Below are positions 49,587 to 58,307 of a DNA stretch of 64,000 bases, in pieces. Origin of the DNA: Clostridiales bacterium (lineage in GTDB: Bacteria; Bacillota; Clostridia; Lachnospirales; Lachnospiraceae); NCBI GenBank assembly GCA_019423835.1, contig JAHZAR010000004.1, positions 1-64,000 on the forward strand, given 5' to 3'. Every line of letters begins with the position of its first letter. Positions within the stretch are counted from its first letter, which is position 1. The notes beneath the pieces are model-generated. The model was not told where the DNA came from. It did not search any database and saw only the letters and a list, made by a program, of their open reading frames with translations. Made by a program: the position numbers and the translations under genes.

Positions 49587-50411
49587 TTACTCCTTCACCG
49601 CTCCGCTCATCATTCCGCTGACAATCTTTCTCTGGAAGAGCACAAACAGCAGAACCGTCGGCAGAAGCGCTATGATAACGCCTGCCATGACAGGGCCGAA
49701 GACGGCTGACTCTCTGTCCTTCAGCATGGTAATTCCCACCTGGATGGTACGCATCTCATTCTGGTTGGTGACCAGCATGGGCCACACGTACTGGTTCCAC
49801 ACACTCACAAAGGAGGAGAGGAACACCGTCACCATAATCGGTTTGCTGGCCGGAAGCAGCACCCAGAGAAAGAATCTCACATTTCCGCATCCGTCCACAT
49901 AGGCCGCCTCCTTCAGAGATTTCACAAAGGACAGATAAAACTGCCTGAGCAGGAAGACGTTGGTGGCAGACACCAGAAAGATCGAGCACATACCCGCATA
50001 AGTATTGATCAGTCCCATGCGGCTGATCGTCGTAAAGTTTGACACAATCAGCACATCCGGCGGAATCATAATCGTTGCCATAGTCAGGGCAAACAGAATC
50101 TTCTTTCCCTTAAACTCAAAAAATGAGAAGGCAAAGGCCGCCATAGTGGCTGTTACCATCCTGGTCACGCTGCAGACAGAGGCCACAATAAAGGAATTGA
50201 GCATATACCGGAGCAGCATGGTTCTGGAAAACGCCGTTCTGTAGTTCTCAAGAGTTGCCTTAGGCGGAAGCAGGTTCGGCGGCGAGGAGAGCACGTCCTT
50301 CTGCTCCATAAAGGAAACAGAACAGGCATAGAGAATGGGAAACAGGAGCAAAAGAGCGCACAAAATACAGACTGCCTGAATTGCAATATCCCACAGAGTC
50401 TTCTTTTTCAT
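49587..50411 (-). CDS. ABC sugar permease, MalG/UgpE type
   Basis: A 274-residue inner-membrane permease with about six hydrophobic helices. The EAA loop EAAYVDGCGNVRFFLWVLLPASKPIMVTVFL (about 185-215) contacts the ATPase. The N-terminal helix follows MKKKTLWDIAIQAVCILCALLLLFPILY. The ATG at 50411 overlaps the stop codon of the upstream permease gene (ATGA, 50408-50411) and has GGAG upstream, so I prefer it to a start 9 codons earlier. It forms the importer with the next permease and the lipoprotein. Confidence 0.92.
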   Translation of the reverse strand: MKKKTLWDIAIQAVCILCALLLLFPILYACSVSFMEQKDVLSSPPNLLPPKATLENYRTAFSRTMLLRYMLNSFIVASVCSVTRMVTATMAAFAFSFFEFKGKKILFALTMATIMIPPDVLIVSNFTTISRMGLINTYAGMCSIFLVSATNVFLLRQFYLSFVKSLKEAAYVDGCGNVRFFLWVLLPASKPIMVTVFLSSFVSVWNQYVWPMLVTNQNEMRTIQVGITMLKDRESAVFGPVMAGVIIALLPTVLLFVLFQRKIVSGMMSGAVKE

Positions 50412-51274
50412 TGATAGTGCACTCCTTTCTTCTCCCATGCAAAGCCTGCCATAGTGGCCGCAAAGGCAATCAGAAACGCCACGATAGCCGCCGGATTTGC
50501 ATTGGTATAATTGGCTGTTCCCGCAATCTGCTTGTAAATATACTGCATCATGGTGATCGTAGCGTTCTGAGGCCCTCCGTTTGTAAGCACGTTGGAAAGA
50601 CTCATCATCATGACGCTGAAGGAAATATCCGTAATAATCAGATAAAACATGGTGGGAGAGGTCAGCGGCAGATAGATTTTAAAAATCATCTGAAGCGGCG
50701 TAGCTCCCTCCAGGGAAGCACTCTCTATAATGTCCGGTGAAATTCCTCTGACAGCCGACAGAAGAAAGATAAAGGCATATCCCGTTGACAGCCAGATCTG
50801 GACAATGGAAATGGACAGCAGCGCAAACTTGGGATCGTTGAGCCACTGGATATCCAGCCCGAAAAGCCCGTTGATCAGGCCCAGGGACGGCACATAGAGA
50901 AGCTGGAAAATCATAGCTGTCACAGAGGATGCCATTGCCATGGGAACGGCAAAGGACGCCTCGTAGAAGGCTGAGGTTCTGCGCCTCTTATTTGCCAAAA
51001 GCGCCAGCAGAAGTCCCAGGATCTTCGATGTGGGCACTGTCAGCAGCGTAAAGATCAGAGTGTTGATGATGGATTTTACAAACACCTTGTCCTCAAAAAT
51101 ATACGCATAGTTTTCCAGTCCCACAAACCGCTTCAGATGACCGAAAGAATCTACGATAAACAGACTCTTAAATGCAGTCACGAGAAACGGATAAAATGTA
51201 AATACAGCAAACAGTATAAACGCCGGCAGAAGCCAAAGATAAGGCTCAGCCTTTTTCAATATAGGTTTTTTCAC
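50408..51274 (-). CDS. ABC sugar permease, MalF/UgpA type
   Basis: A 288-residue permease with about six hydrophobic helices and an EAA loop (ESASLEGATPLQMIFKIYLPLTSPTMFYLII, about 190-220). The N-terminus KKPILKKAEPYLWLLPAFILFAVFTFYPFL is typical of UgpA/LacF-like permeases. The GTG at 51274 has GGAGGGA at 7-bp spacing and lies inside the end of the Cof-type phosphatase gene, overlapping it by 29 bp. That implies tight coupling in one operon. Confidence 0.9.
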   Translation of the reverse strand: MKKPILKKAEPYLWLLPAFILFAVFTFYPFLVTAFKSLFIVDSFGHLKRFVGLENYAYIFEDKVFVKSIINTLIFTLLTVPTSKILGLLLALLANKRRRTSAFYEASFAVPMAMASSVTAMIFQLLYVPSLGLINGLFGLDIQWLNDPKFALLSISIVQIWLSTGYAFIFLLSAVRGISPDIIESASLEGATPLQMIFKIYLPLTSPTMFYLIITDISFSVMMMSLSNVLTNGGPQNATITMMQYIYKQIAGTANYTNANPAAIVAFLIAFAATMAGFAWEKKGVHYQ

Positions 51275-52094
51275 CGCATTCTCCCTCCAGAATAAAATGT
51301 CTGACCGCCTCAATGACGCCCTGAACGGTTTCGCCCCGGCAGACATAGTCTGCCTTCTTTTTCAGTTCCTCTGCGGCATTTCCCACAGCGGCGCTCCATC
51401 CTGCGGCCTCAAACATGTCCACATCATTGATATTGTCACCCACTGCCAGAATCTCCCCCGGCTGAATCCCGAGATAGTCCGCCAGGCGCCTGATGCCGCT
51501 TCCCTTGCTGCACCCCTCAGGCATGGCCTCAAAACAGCGGTCATCGTACCGGACTACATAGATTCCGTTTTCCCGCTCCTTTAAAAGTCCTCTCAGCTCA
51601 TCACATCTGCCCGGGCTGTCCGGATCAATGATCATGAGCTTCTGAAGCTCTATTGTCTCCCACTCATCTCCCTCCGGATGAATCACTGTTTCATAGAGCC
51701 CCGTTTTCTCCGTCTGTCTGCGGGTATAGTCATTCTGGCGGTAAACGCCCTCTGTGATCCCATCGTTGAGAAAAACTGCCAGGCCCAGCCGGTCAGCCTC
51801 CTCGGCTACCGCCCGGACGGCTCCGCCGGGAAGAATCTTCTTCCAGATGAAAGTCCTCTTCTCATACCCTGCCGCCCCGTTTGAGGCGATCACCGGAAGA
51901 GTAATGTCAAGGGCCTCCATGTATTGCCTCATCATCCCCACAGGTCTTCCGCTGGCAAGCGTAAAGGCAATGCCCTGTTCTCTGAGAAGCCTGGAGAGTT
52001 CTTTTATCCCCTCTTCCATCACGCAGTCGTCCCCCACCAGGGTTCCGTCTACATCGCTGACTACCAGCCGTATCTTCGAACTTCTCTGTTCCAT
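51246..52094 (-). CDS. Cof-type HAD-family phosphatase (ABC operon)
   Basis: A 282-residue haloacid dehalogenase phosphatase. Motif I is VVSDVDGTLVGDD (about 11-23), motif II FTLASGRPVGMM, motif III GCSKGSGIRRLADYLG (Lys) and motif IV AVGDNINDVDMFEAAG. The C2 cap lies between II and III. It is the first gene of the importer operon and overlaps the first permease gene by 29 bp. It probably dephosphorylates a sugar phosphate in the pathway fed by the importer, though this is inference. GGGAAGG precedes the ATG. Confidence 0.88.
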   Translation of the reverse strand: MEQRSSKIRLVVSDVDGTLVGDDCVMEEGIKELSRLLREQGIAFTLASGRPVGMMRQYMEALDITLPVIASNGAAGYEKRTFIWKKILPGGAVRAVAEEADRLGLAVFLNDGITEGVYRQNDYTRRQTEKTGLYETVIHPEGDEWETIELQKLMIIDPDSPGRCDELRGLLKERENGIYVVRYDDRCFEAMPEGCSKGSGIRRLADYLGIQPGEILAVGDNINDVDMFEAAGWSAAVGNAAEELKKKADYVCRGETVQGVIEAVRHFILEGECGEKTYIEKG

Positions 52095-52127
52095 ACTGCC
52101 TTCCCTCTCTTTATTTATTCTGTTCCA

Positions 52128-52190
52128 ATTATATTGAAATTTTCTTTTTGCGTCTTTCTCTCTTCCGACATGTTTTGCCGTTTTTCCGAC
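52128..52190 (-). promoter_or_regulatory. Promoter and direct-repeat operator of the ABC operon
   Basis: Minus strand: perfect TATAAT (52133-52128) with a poor -35 (AAGACG). Upstream are two direct repeats of GTCGGAA (52190-52184 and 52169-52163) exactly 21 bp apart, the proximal one 6 bp from the -35. Weak -35 plus 21-bp spaced repeats fits activation by an AraC-type regulator such as the adjacent response regulator. Confidence 0.6.
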
Positions 52191-52221
52191 TTTTTTCTCC
52201 TGCCAATTTTACAAATGCAAT

Positions 52222-52265
52222 AAAAAAATGCTATTTATATTTACGGTTTACGAATATAAATAGCA
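52222..52265 (-). terminator. Terminator of the AraC-type response regulator gene
   Basis: A perfect 13-bp AT-rich stem, TGCTATTTATATT with AATATAAATAGCA, followed on the minus strand by TTTTTTTATTG, 15 bp past the stop. Confidence 0.85.
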
Positions 52266-52279
52266 CTTTTCAGACTTAA

Positions 52280-53896
52280 TTATGTTTTTTCGACATTAGG
52301 TTCCCGAAACTTTTTCCTGTACTGCTTGGGAGTGTATCCTGTTTCCTTCCTGAACATGCGGATAAAATGGGAAAAGTTATCATAGCCTACCTCGGCGGCA
52401 ACTGCGCTGACTGCAAGGTCAGAATGCTTCAGCAGGTGCTCAGCCTGTTTCATCCTCTTTTTAATAGCGTATTCCTTGACTGTCATCCCCGTTTCGCTCT
52501 TGAACAGGCGATTTACATAATCAGGGTTCAGGTTCAGTTTTTCGGCAATTTCCCGCCGGCTGATACCGGATTTCAGATTTTCCTTAATCAGGTTTTTAAT
52601 GCGGCCTGCCATCTCCTCCCCTCTGCCGCTTCCCTCCGGGAAGGACAGGCGGTTCATCAGCTCCATGCACCGTCTAATCCAGCTGCACATTCCATCGATG
52701 GAATAACAGGCGGTCTGATAATATTTATAGATCTCCGGATCTTCAAAAAGCTGGTGCGCCTTCAGCTCCCGGTACTCCATGCAGGCAAAAAACAGCTGAA
52801 GCAGATCCTGCTGCAGAATCCGGAAGCTCATCTCATCCAGCCTCTTTTTCTTGGCCTGCTCCACCAGAAACCGTCTGAGCTTCTCAATCAGACGGTCTGT
52901 CTGCCCTGCAAAAATCATCTCGCCCCAGTCAGAAGGCAGAATCACCCTTTCCTTCCACTGCTTTTCCCTGTTTTCACCGCACATCTGCTCCTTCTTCACA
53001 TACTGGATGCTGTCCTGACAGAGCACATCATCCTTGCTGAACCTGAGAAGCCCGGAATAGGTCTTCTCCATCTCCTCGCAGAAAATGTTTTCACTTACAT
53101 AGCACAGGATCTGTGCGCCAAGCATCTCCCGGCAGCGCTCAACCAGACGGGGGCCCACTTCCCGGAACCGCTCCCCCTCCTTTTCATCCAGGATCACGAC
53201 TACTCTGGTATAGATCACAATGACCTGGCTGGTCTGGACATTCCCCTTTACAATCCCCTTGGCCAGGTTCTGGATTGCTGCCTGACACAGTTCCTCCCCC
53301 CAGCGCTTCTGTACCTCCTCGACATTTTTTATAGTAATAAGCACCATGCGGCAGCGCGCATCTGCATCCAGATGGATATTGCACCCCTGAGCCTTCCTGC
53401 TGATAGTTTCCGGATCGTTCCTGATTCTTCCCAGGCAGACGTCCTTCCAGAACAGCTCCTTGATGGCCATGTGGTTCTCCATCCAGCAGTCCCCGTAGTC
53501 TCTTTTGAGCTCTTCCTCCTGCTTCTCTTTATACCTTTTTATCACACCCCTGGCTGCCTCCCAGAGTTCTGCTGCGTCCACAGGCTTTAAAAGGAAGTCT
53601 CCGGCCTCCAGGTGAAGGGCTTCCCTGGCTATTTTCGGGCTGCACTGGCTGCTGATGAGGATCACGCCTCCCCTGTATTTTTTCTGTCTCAGCTCCCTGA
53701 TTGCCTGGACTCCCTCCTCTCCCGGCATATCTGCATCGCAGATCAGAATGTCAAACTCTTCCTTTTTGGCCAGAGACAGGGTCTGCTCCCGGCTGTAGGC
53801 TGAGGCGATCTCCGGGATCTCTTCCATCTTTCTTCCGAGAGCTAATTTCAGAGCGCGGATCGTGGCTCTGTCGTGGCTGATAATCATTACGCGCAT
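52280..53896 (-). CDS. AraC-type response regulator (YesN-like)
   Basis: A 538-residue transcription factor. An N-terminal receiver (MRVMIISHDRATIRALKLAL, phospho-acceptor in FDILICDADMPGEEG near residue 55, and FLLKPVDAAELW) is joined by a long middle region (about 130-420) to a C-terminal AraC/XylS double helix-turn-helix (GISRREIAEKLNLNPDYVNRLFKSETGMTVKEYAIKKRMKQAEHLL, and VAAEVGYDNFSHFIRMFRKETGYTPKQYRKKF). The usual YesM-type histidine kinase is missing next to it. It is directly upstream of the importer operon, which it probably activates. Start 53896 has GGAG upstream; an in-frame ATG at 53917 is possible. Confidence 0.88.
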   Translation of the reverse strand: MRVMIISHDRATIRALKLALGRKMEEIPEIASAYSREQTLSLAKKEEFDILICDADMPGEEGVQAIRELRQKKYRGGVILISSQCSPKIAREALHLEAGDFLLKPVDAAELWEAARGVIKRYKEKQEEELKRDYGDCWMENHMAIKELFWKDVCLGRIRNDPETISRKAQGCNIHLDADARCRMVLITIKNVEEVQKRWGEELCQAAIQNLAKGIVKGNVQTSQVIVIYTRVVVILDEKEGERFREVGPRLVERCREMLGAQILCYVSENIFCEEMEKTYSGLLRFSKDDVLCQDSIQYVKKEQMCGENREKQWKERVILPSDWGEMIFAGQTDRLIEKLRRFLVEQAKKKRLDEMSFRILQQDLLQLFFACMEYRELKAHQLFEDPEIYKYYQTACYSIDGMCSWIRRCMELMNRLSFPEGSGRGEEMAGRIKNLIKENLKSGISRREIAEKLNLNPDYVNRLFKSETGMTVKEYAIKKRMKQAEHLLKHSDLAVSAVAAEVGYDNFSHFIRMFRKETGYTPKQYRKKFREPNVEKT

Positions 53897-53999
53897 GGTG
53901 TCTGTTCTCCGTTTCATACCGGCTGCACCTGCTATTCTTCCAGCTTCCGCCTTTCTGCAGGTCAAAAGCCGTCACAGCCGTTCCATATGATTCGGTATT

Positions 54000-54028
54000 A
54001 TTATAACCGGAAAGGGAGGGCTTGACAA
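54000..54028 (-). promoter_or_regulatory. Promoter of the AraC-type response regulator
   Basis: Minus strand: TTGTCA (54023-54028), 17-bp spacer, perfect TATAAT (54000-54005), about 105 bp before the start codon. Confidence 0.65.
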
Positions 54029-54069
54029 TCAGTCAGTCAGAGCCTCTTCTTATCACTTACCGGCATTCT

Positions 54070-55782
54070 TTACACCTGGGCCAGAGCGATAAAGCACTCA
54101 TAAGGCCTGAGCCTTCTTCCCGCCGCAGCCTCATAAAGGCCCCTTTCGTCAGCCTGTGAATTCTCTCCCTGTGACGTTCCGGCTTCTGTCTCATAGTTTC
54201 CAAGCAGCAGACTTGCCCCTTCTGGTATAAGCCCCGGCGGAAGCTCTGCCTCCTCCCGGAAGAAATTGCAGACCACATAGAGCTCTGTCTTCCCGTTTTC
54301 CTCCAGCACTCTCCTGTAGGCCAGAATCCGGCCGTCATCCCTGAGAAGGGCTTCAAAATGGCCTCTGGAAAGAACCGGAAGCTGCTTTCTCAGCTCAATC
54401 AGCTTTCTGTAATACTGAAAAACAGAATCTGGCTTTTCCCGATCCTCTGTATTAATCTCCCGGAAATTTTCGTTGACGCTGATCCACGGGGTTCCCGATG
54501 TGAATCCTCCGTTTTTTGTGCTGTCCCACTGCATAGGTGTTCTCGCGTTGTCCCTGGATTTTTTTCTGAGGCTTTCATAGATCTGCTCTGATGTTTTTCC
54601 CTTAAGCCTCAGCTCCTGGAATACGTTCAGCGTCTCGATATCACGGTACTGGCCAATCTCTGTAAAACCGGCATTGGTCATTCCGATCTCCTCTCCCTGG
54701 TAGATGTAGGGTGTCCCCCGCAGACCGTGAAGGGCCGTGGCCAGCATTTTAGCCGACAGTTTCCTTAAGGAGCCCTCGTCCCCGAGCCGTGATACGATTC
54801 TCGGCTGATCGTGGTTGTCCCAGAACAGTGCGTTCCATCCTCCCCCCTGTTCCATCCCCTCCTGCCAGGCAAACAGATTCTTCTTCAGATCGTGAAACCG
54901 GAAGGGCTGAACCTCCCACTTGTTGCCTGACGGGTAGTCGATCTTCAAGTGGTGAAAATCAAAGATCATAGACAGCTCCTGCTCTTCCCGTCTGGAATAG
55001 CGGATGCTGTTGGGAAGATTGCTGGATGCCATCTCCCCAGCGGTAATAATATCCTCATGGGGGCCGAAGGGCTCGCGGTTCAGCTCATGGTGAAATTCAT
55101 GGATTCTCGCCCCGTCTGTGTAAAACCGGTGGCCGTCCCCCTCCAGATCGTCCTCATAGATCGCAGGCTTTGAGATCAGATTAATCACATCAAAGCGGAA
55201 TCCCTTCACCCCCTTCTCAATCCAGAAGTTTACCACGTCATAGAGCTCCCGGCGGACATTGGGGTTTTCCCAGTTCAGATCCGCCTGGCTCACATGAAAC
55301 AGGTGAAGATAATACTCGTCTGTCCGGGGCAGGTATCCCCAGGCGCTTCCCCCGAATTTGGAGGTCCAGTTGGTAGGAGGGAGCCCCTCCTTCGTCCCCT
55401 TTTTGATAATGAAAAAGTCCCTGTAGTAGGGATCGCCCTGGAGCGCCCTCTGAAACCATTCATGCTTAGTGGAGCAGTGGTTGAATACCATGTCCACCAT
55501 CAGGCTGATCCCCCGCTTTTCTGCCTCTCTCACCAGCTCATCGAAGTCGTCCATGGTTCCATACATGGGATCGATGCCCCTGTAATCTGTAATATCATAT
55601 CCATTGTCATACTGCAGAGAGGGGAAAAACGGAGTCAGCCACAGATAATCCACTCCCAGCTCCTCCAGATAGTCCAGCTTTTCCGTCACGCCTCTCAAAT
55701 CCCCAATCCCGTCTCCATCTGAATCCCTGTAGGACTTCGGCTAAATCTGATAGACCACCTTATCTCCTAAATTGAGTTCCAT
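54070..55782 (-). pseudogene. treA: Trehalose-6-phosphate hydrolase (GH13) with in-frame amber codon
   Basis: A 570-codon GH13 gene of the TreA/MalL type, which would split trehalose 6-phosphate delivered by TreP. From ATG 55782 it reads MELNLGDKVVYQI, then TAG (55743-55741), then PKSYRDSDGDGIGDLRGVTEKLDYL. The family has Tyr at the stop (VVYQIYPKSF), so one base change created the amber codon. The rest is intact: MVDMVFNHCST, GFRFDVINLI (nucleophile), TAGEMAS (acid/base glutamate), FWDNHDQPRIVSRLG and NARTPMQWD. The next start candidate (TTG 55698) lacks a proper ribosome-binding site and would delete the first barrel strand. Probably inactive unless the codon is read through. It follows treP by 51 bp. 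Confidence 0.85.
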
Positions 55783-55833
55783 TTCCTGTTCTTCCTTTCC
55801 TGAATCCTTCCTGCCCGCTGTCTTCCACTCCGT

Positions 55834-57267
55834 CTAACGGGTTCCGTAATTTTTCAGCTTTGTTTTTGACAGAATTACCGTAATTCCAAAAGCCAGCACC
55901 ATGTCAAGCAGAATGCATACAAGATACACTAATATCTTGTCTCCCCGCATGGACAGAAACGCCGGGATTCCTCCAACTCCCACACTGTTGGCAATCACGC
56001 CGAACAGTCTGGAGATTACTCCCATGATTCCGCTGGCGAGCATGGCCCCGATAAACGGATACAGGTATTTTAAATTTACACCGAACATGGCCGGCTCTGT
56101 AACTCCCAGAAAGCCGGAGATAAAGGAAGGAATACCGATCTCACGGATTCTGGCATCTTTTCTGTTCACAAACACAAAGGCAGCTACTGCCGTTGCCTGG
56201 GCAATATTGCTCAGGGCTACCACAGGAAAGGTGTAAATTCCTCCCATGGTGGCGACGGTCTGAAGGTCAATGGGAAGCATGGAGTGGTGAAGTCCTGTGA
56301 TCACTAAAAGCGGATATAACAGACCGTAAATTCCGCTGAACAGCCAGCAGAGAGAAGAAGAAAAGCCCGCCATGATGATCCCTGCCAGTCCGTCTCCAAG
56401 CATTCTGCCAAAGGGCCCGATTACCGTATGGGCCAGCAGCACCGCCGGAACCAGGGAACAGAAGGGAACCAGAATCATGGAAACCGCATCCGGAATCCTC
56501 TTCTTTAAAAAACGATAGATGAAGGAAAACACGATTCCCACCAGGATGGCCGGAATCACCTGGGACTGGTATCCTACCATATTGATGTGGAACCATCCGA
56601 AATCCCACATTTTTACAGCCTCCCCTGCCGCTTTTGCGGCCACAAAGTCGCTGGCCGGCATCAGCTGCGGGGAAACCAGAGTAATGCCAAGCACAATCCC
56701 AAGCATCTGATCTGCGTTCATCTTTCTGCACACAGACCAGGTAACACCCACCGGAAGGAAGGTAAAGATGGCCTCGCCAATCAGCCACAGAAAGCTGTAT
56801 ACACCGTTCCAGAACTGGTAAACCTCTGTCACTGACTTCGTTCCGCCCTCCAGCAGCTTAATATCTCCGATAATGTTGCGGAATCCCAGAATCAGACCTC
56901 CCACGATAATCGCCGGAATCAGCGGCGCAAAAATTTCGGCCAGATTGGCAACCGCTCTCTGCAGCAGGTTCATATTCCCTTTCGCCGCATTCTTGACCTC
57001 CTGCTTATCCACACCTTCCATGTGGCTCACAGCGGAAAATTCATCAAAAAATACAGAAACCTTATTTCCGATTATAACCTGGAACTGACCTCCCTGCGTA
57101 AAGCTCCCCTTCACACTCTCAAGAGCCTCAATTCCCTTCACATCCGCTTTCTTCTCATCTGCCAGGACAAACCGCATCCTGGTAGCGCAGTGGGTGAATG
57201 ACACAATATTTTCCCTGCCGCCCACCAGCTCCAACAGCCTTCTGGCATCACCTGCAAACTCTGACAT
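55834..57267 (-). CDS. treP: Trehalose-type PTS transporter EIIBC
   Basis: A 477-residue phosphotransferase permease of the glucose/sucrose/trehalose group. The EIIB domain is MSEFAGDARRLLELVGGRENIVSFTHCATRMRFVL, with the phosphorylated Cys 27, and ends near FQVIIGNKVSVFFDEF. The EIIC domain follows with about ten hydrophobic helices and motifs PLIPAIIVGGLILG, GLHHSMLPIDLQ and GFLGVTEPAMFGVNLKY. There is no EIIA domain, so phosphate comes from a shared EIIA. AGGAGG precedes the ATG at 57267; upstream in-frame codons are rejected. Trehalose is assigned from the treR-treP-treA arrangement. Confidence 0.9.
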   Translation of the reverse strand: MSEFAGDARRLLELVGGRENIVSFTHCATRMRFVLADEKKADVKGIEALESVKGSFTQGGQFQVIIGNKVSVFFDEFSAVSHMEGVDKQEVKNAAKGNMNLLQRAVANLAEIFAPLIPAIIVGGLILGFRNIIGDIKLLEGGTKSVTEVYQFWNGVYSFLWLIGEAIFTFLPVGVTWSVCRKMNADQMLGIVLGITLVSPQLMPASDFVAAKAAGEAVKMWDFGWFHINMVGYQSQVIPAILVGIVFSFIYRFLKKRIPDAVSMILVPFCSLVPAVLLAHTVIGPFGRMLGDGLAGIIMAGFSSSLCWLFSGIYGLLYPLLVITGLHHSMLPIDLQTVATMGGIYTFPVVALSNIAQATAVAAFVFVNRKDARIREIGIPSFISGFLGVTEPAMFGVNLKYLYPFIGAMLASGIMGVISRLFGVIANSVGVGGIPAFLSMRGDKILVYLVCILLDMVLAFGITVILSKTKLKNYGTR

Positions 57268-57367
57268 TTTGATCCTCCTTTTCCCTTTTCTCCGGAAAAA
57301 TTCTTCTGCTTCGGGCAGAGACATGAGCGCCCTGCCCCTGCGCTGAGTTGCGCCCGTCTTTAGTTTT

Positions 57368-57397
57368 AACTTATACGTATATGTTTGACTATAAGTT
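57368..57397. promoter_or_regulatory. Candidate TreR operator at the treP promoter
   Basis: A perfect 8-bp inverted repeat AACTTATA (57368-57375) and TATAAGTT (57390-57397), 14 bp apart, overlapping a 10-bp palindrome TATACGTATA (57372-57381). It sits on the likely promoter (TTGACG, 17 bp, TAACTT on the minus strand). Such palindromes are typical GntR/TreR sites. Confidence 0.6.
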
Positions 57398-57431
57398 ATC
57401 ATATCCGTATTTCTCCGTCAAGGAAAAAGGC

Positions 57432-57468
57432 ATAAAAAAAAGACGCCCCTGCTATTTTCGGCGTCTTT
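57432..57468 (-). terminator. treR terminator
   Basis: On the minus strand AAGACGCC pairs with GGCGTCTT around a 12-nt loop, then TTTTTTTTATG, 10 bp past the treR stop. treR and treP are therefore separate transcripts. Confidence 0.8.
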
Positions 57469-57477
57469 TATAATTTA

Positions 57478-58191
57478 TCACTTCTTTCTTTGTGCGATTT
57501 CCACAAACCGGAACTGATCCGGCCTGTGCCTTGACTCTGTGTACTGGAACAGCCTGTTATCCCTGGTATACGTATAGCTTCGTACAACAACCACCAGACC
57601 GTACTGCTTCAGATCCAGATACCTCCTGTCCTGATCCGTTGCTTCCTCCACCACAATCTCCTTGGCTGCATAGCCGATTTTCAGTCCTGCCTCCCCCTCC
57701 AGGTACTCATAGACCGACTCCCGGCAGGCTCTGAGGGGAAGGTTCTTCACAATGCTTCTCTTGAAGTAGTCGTGGTCGATAATGACCCTCTCGCCCCCTA
57801 TCCTGCGCACCCGCACCAGATCATAGATCTCCTTCTCCTCGTCATCCTCAAACAGGCGGAAAATCAGCTCGGGGTCGGAGAGGATTTCCAGATTCTCAAC
57901 CTCTGTCTCCGTCTTTCTCTTCAGCTGTGTGTTCAGCTCCTTAAAGCTTAGAATCTCCGCGAAGGGGAAATTCCCCTCCCCTCTTTCTACCACAACGGCC
58001 ACGCGTCCTCTGGATTTCTTGATATAGCCCTGATTTTCCAGCATTCCCAGGGATTTTCTGACTGTGTCCCTGGAAACCTGAAACCGGCTCTGAAGCTCTC
58101 CCTCTGACGGAAATTCCTCCCCGATGGCATACTCTCCGCTCTCGATCTGCTTTTTCAGTGTATTGTAAACCTGTACGTATTTGCTGGACAT
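57478..58191 (-). CDS. treR: GntR-family trehalose operon regulator
   Basis: A 238-residue GntR/HutC-type repressor. The N-terminal winged helix is SKYVQVYNTLKKQIESGEYAIGEEFPSEGELQSRFQVSRDTVRKSLGMLENQGYIKKSRGRVAVV. The C-terminal UTRA effector domain (about 80-235) includes LVRVRRIGGERVIIDHDYF and FQYTESRHRPDQFRFVEIAQRKK. This is the TreR subgroup, which senses trehalose 6-phosphate. The ATG at 58191 is chosen because the preceding 18 codons precede the conserved domain. A candidate operator lies before treP. Confidence 0.9.
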   Translation of the reverse strand: MSSKYVQVYNTLKKQIESGEYAIGEEFPSEGELQSRFQVSRDTVRKSLGMLENQGYIKKSRGRVAVVVERGEGNFPFAEILSFKELNTQLKRKTETEVENLEILSDPELIFRLFEDDEEKEIYDLVRVRRIGGERVIIDHDYFKRSIVKNLPLRACRESVYEYLEGEAGLKIGYAAKEIVVEEATDQDRRYLDLKQYGLVVVVRSYTYTRDNRLFQYTESRHRPDQFRFVEIAQRKK

Positions 58192-58307
58192 ACTGTTCCC
58201 TGACCTTTCCTGTTTGGTACGTATCTTCTGTCTACAATTTAACACCAGATGATAAAAAGCTCAACTGTTTTTGCTCGGACGCCTGATTTGAGAGATACAG
58301 CTTGCGG

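Noticed and set aside
52367..53590. 407-codon open frame on the plus strand opposite the AraC-type regulator
   Set aside because: Shadow of a gene with clear receiver and AraC domains; the antisense translation is Leu/His/Pro-rich and has no family features.
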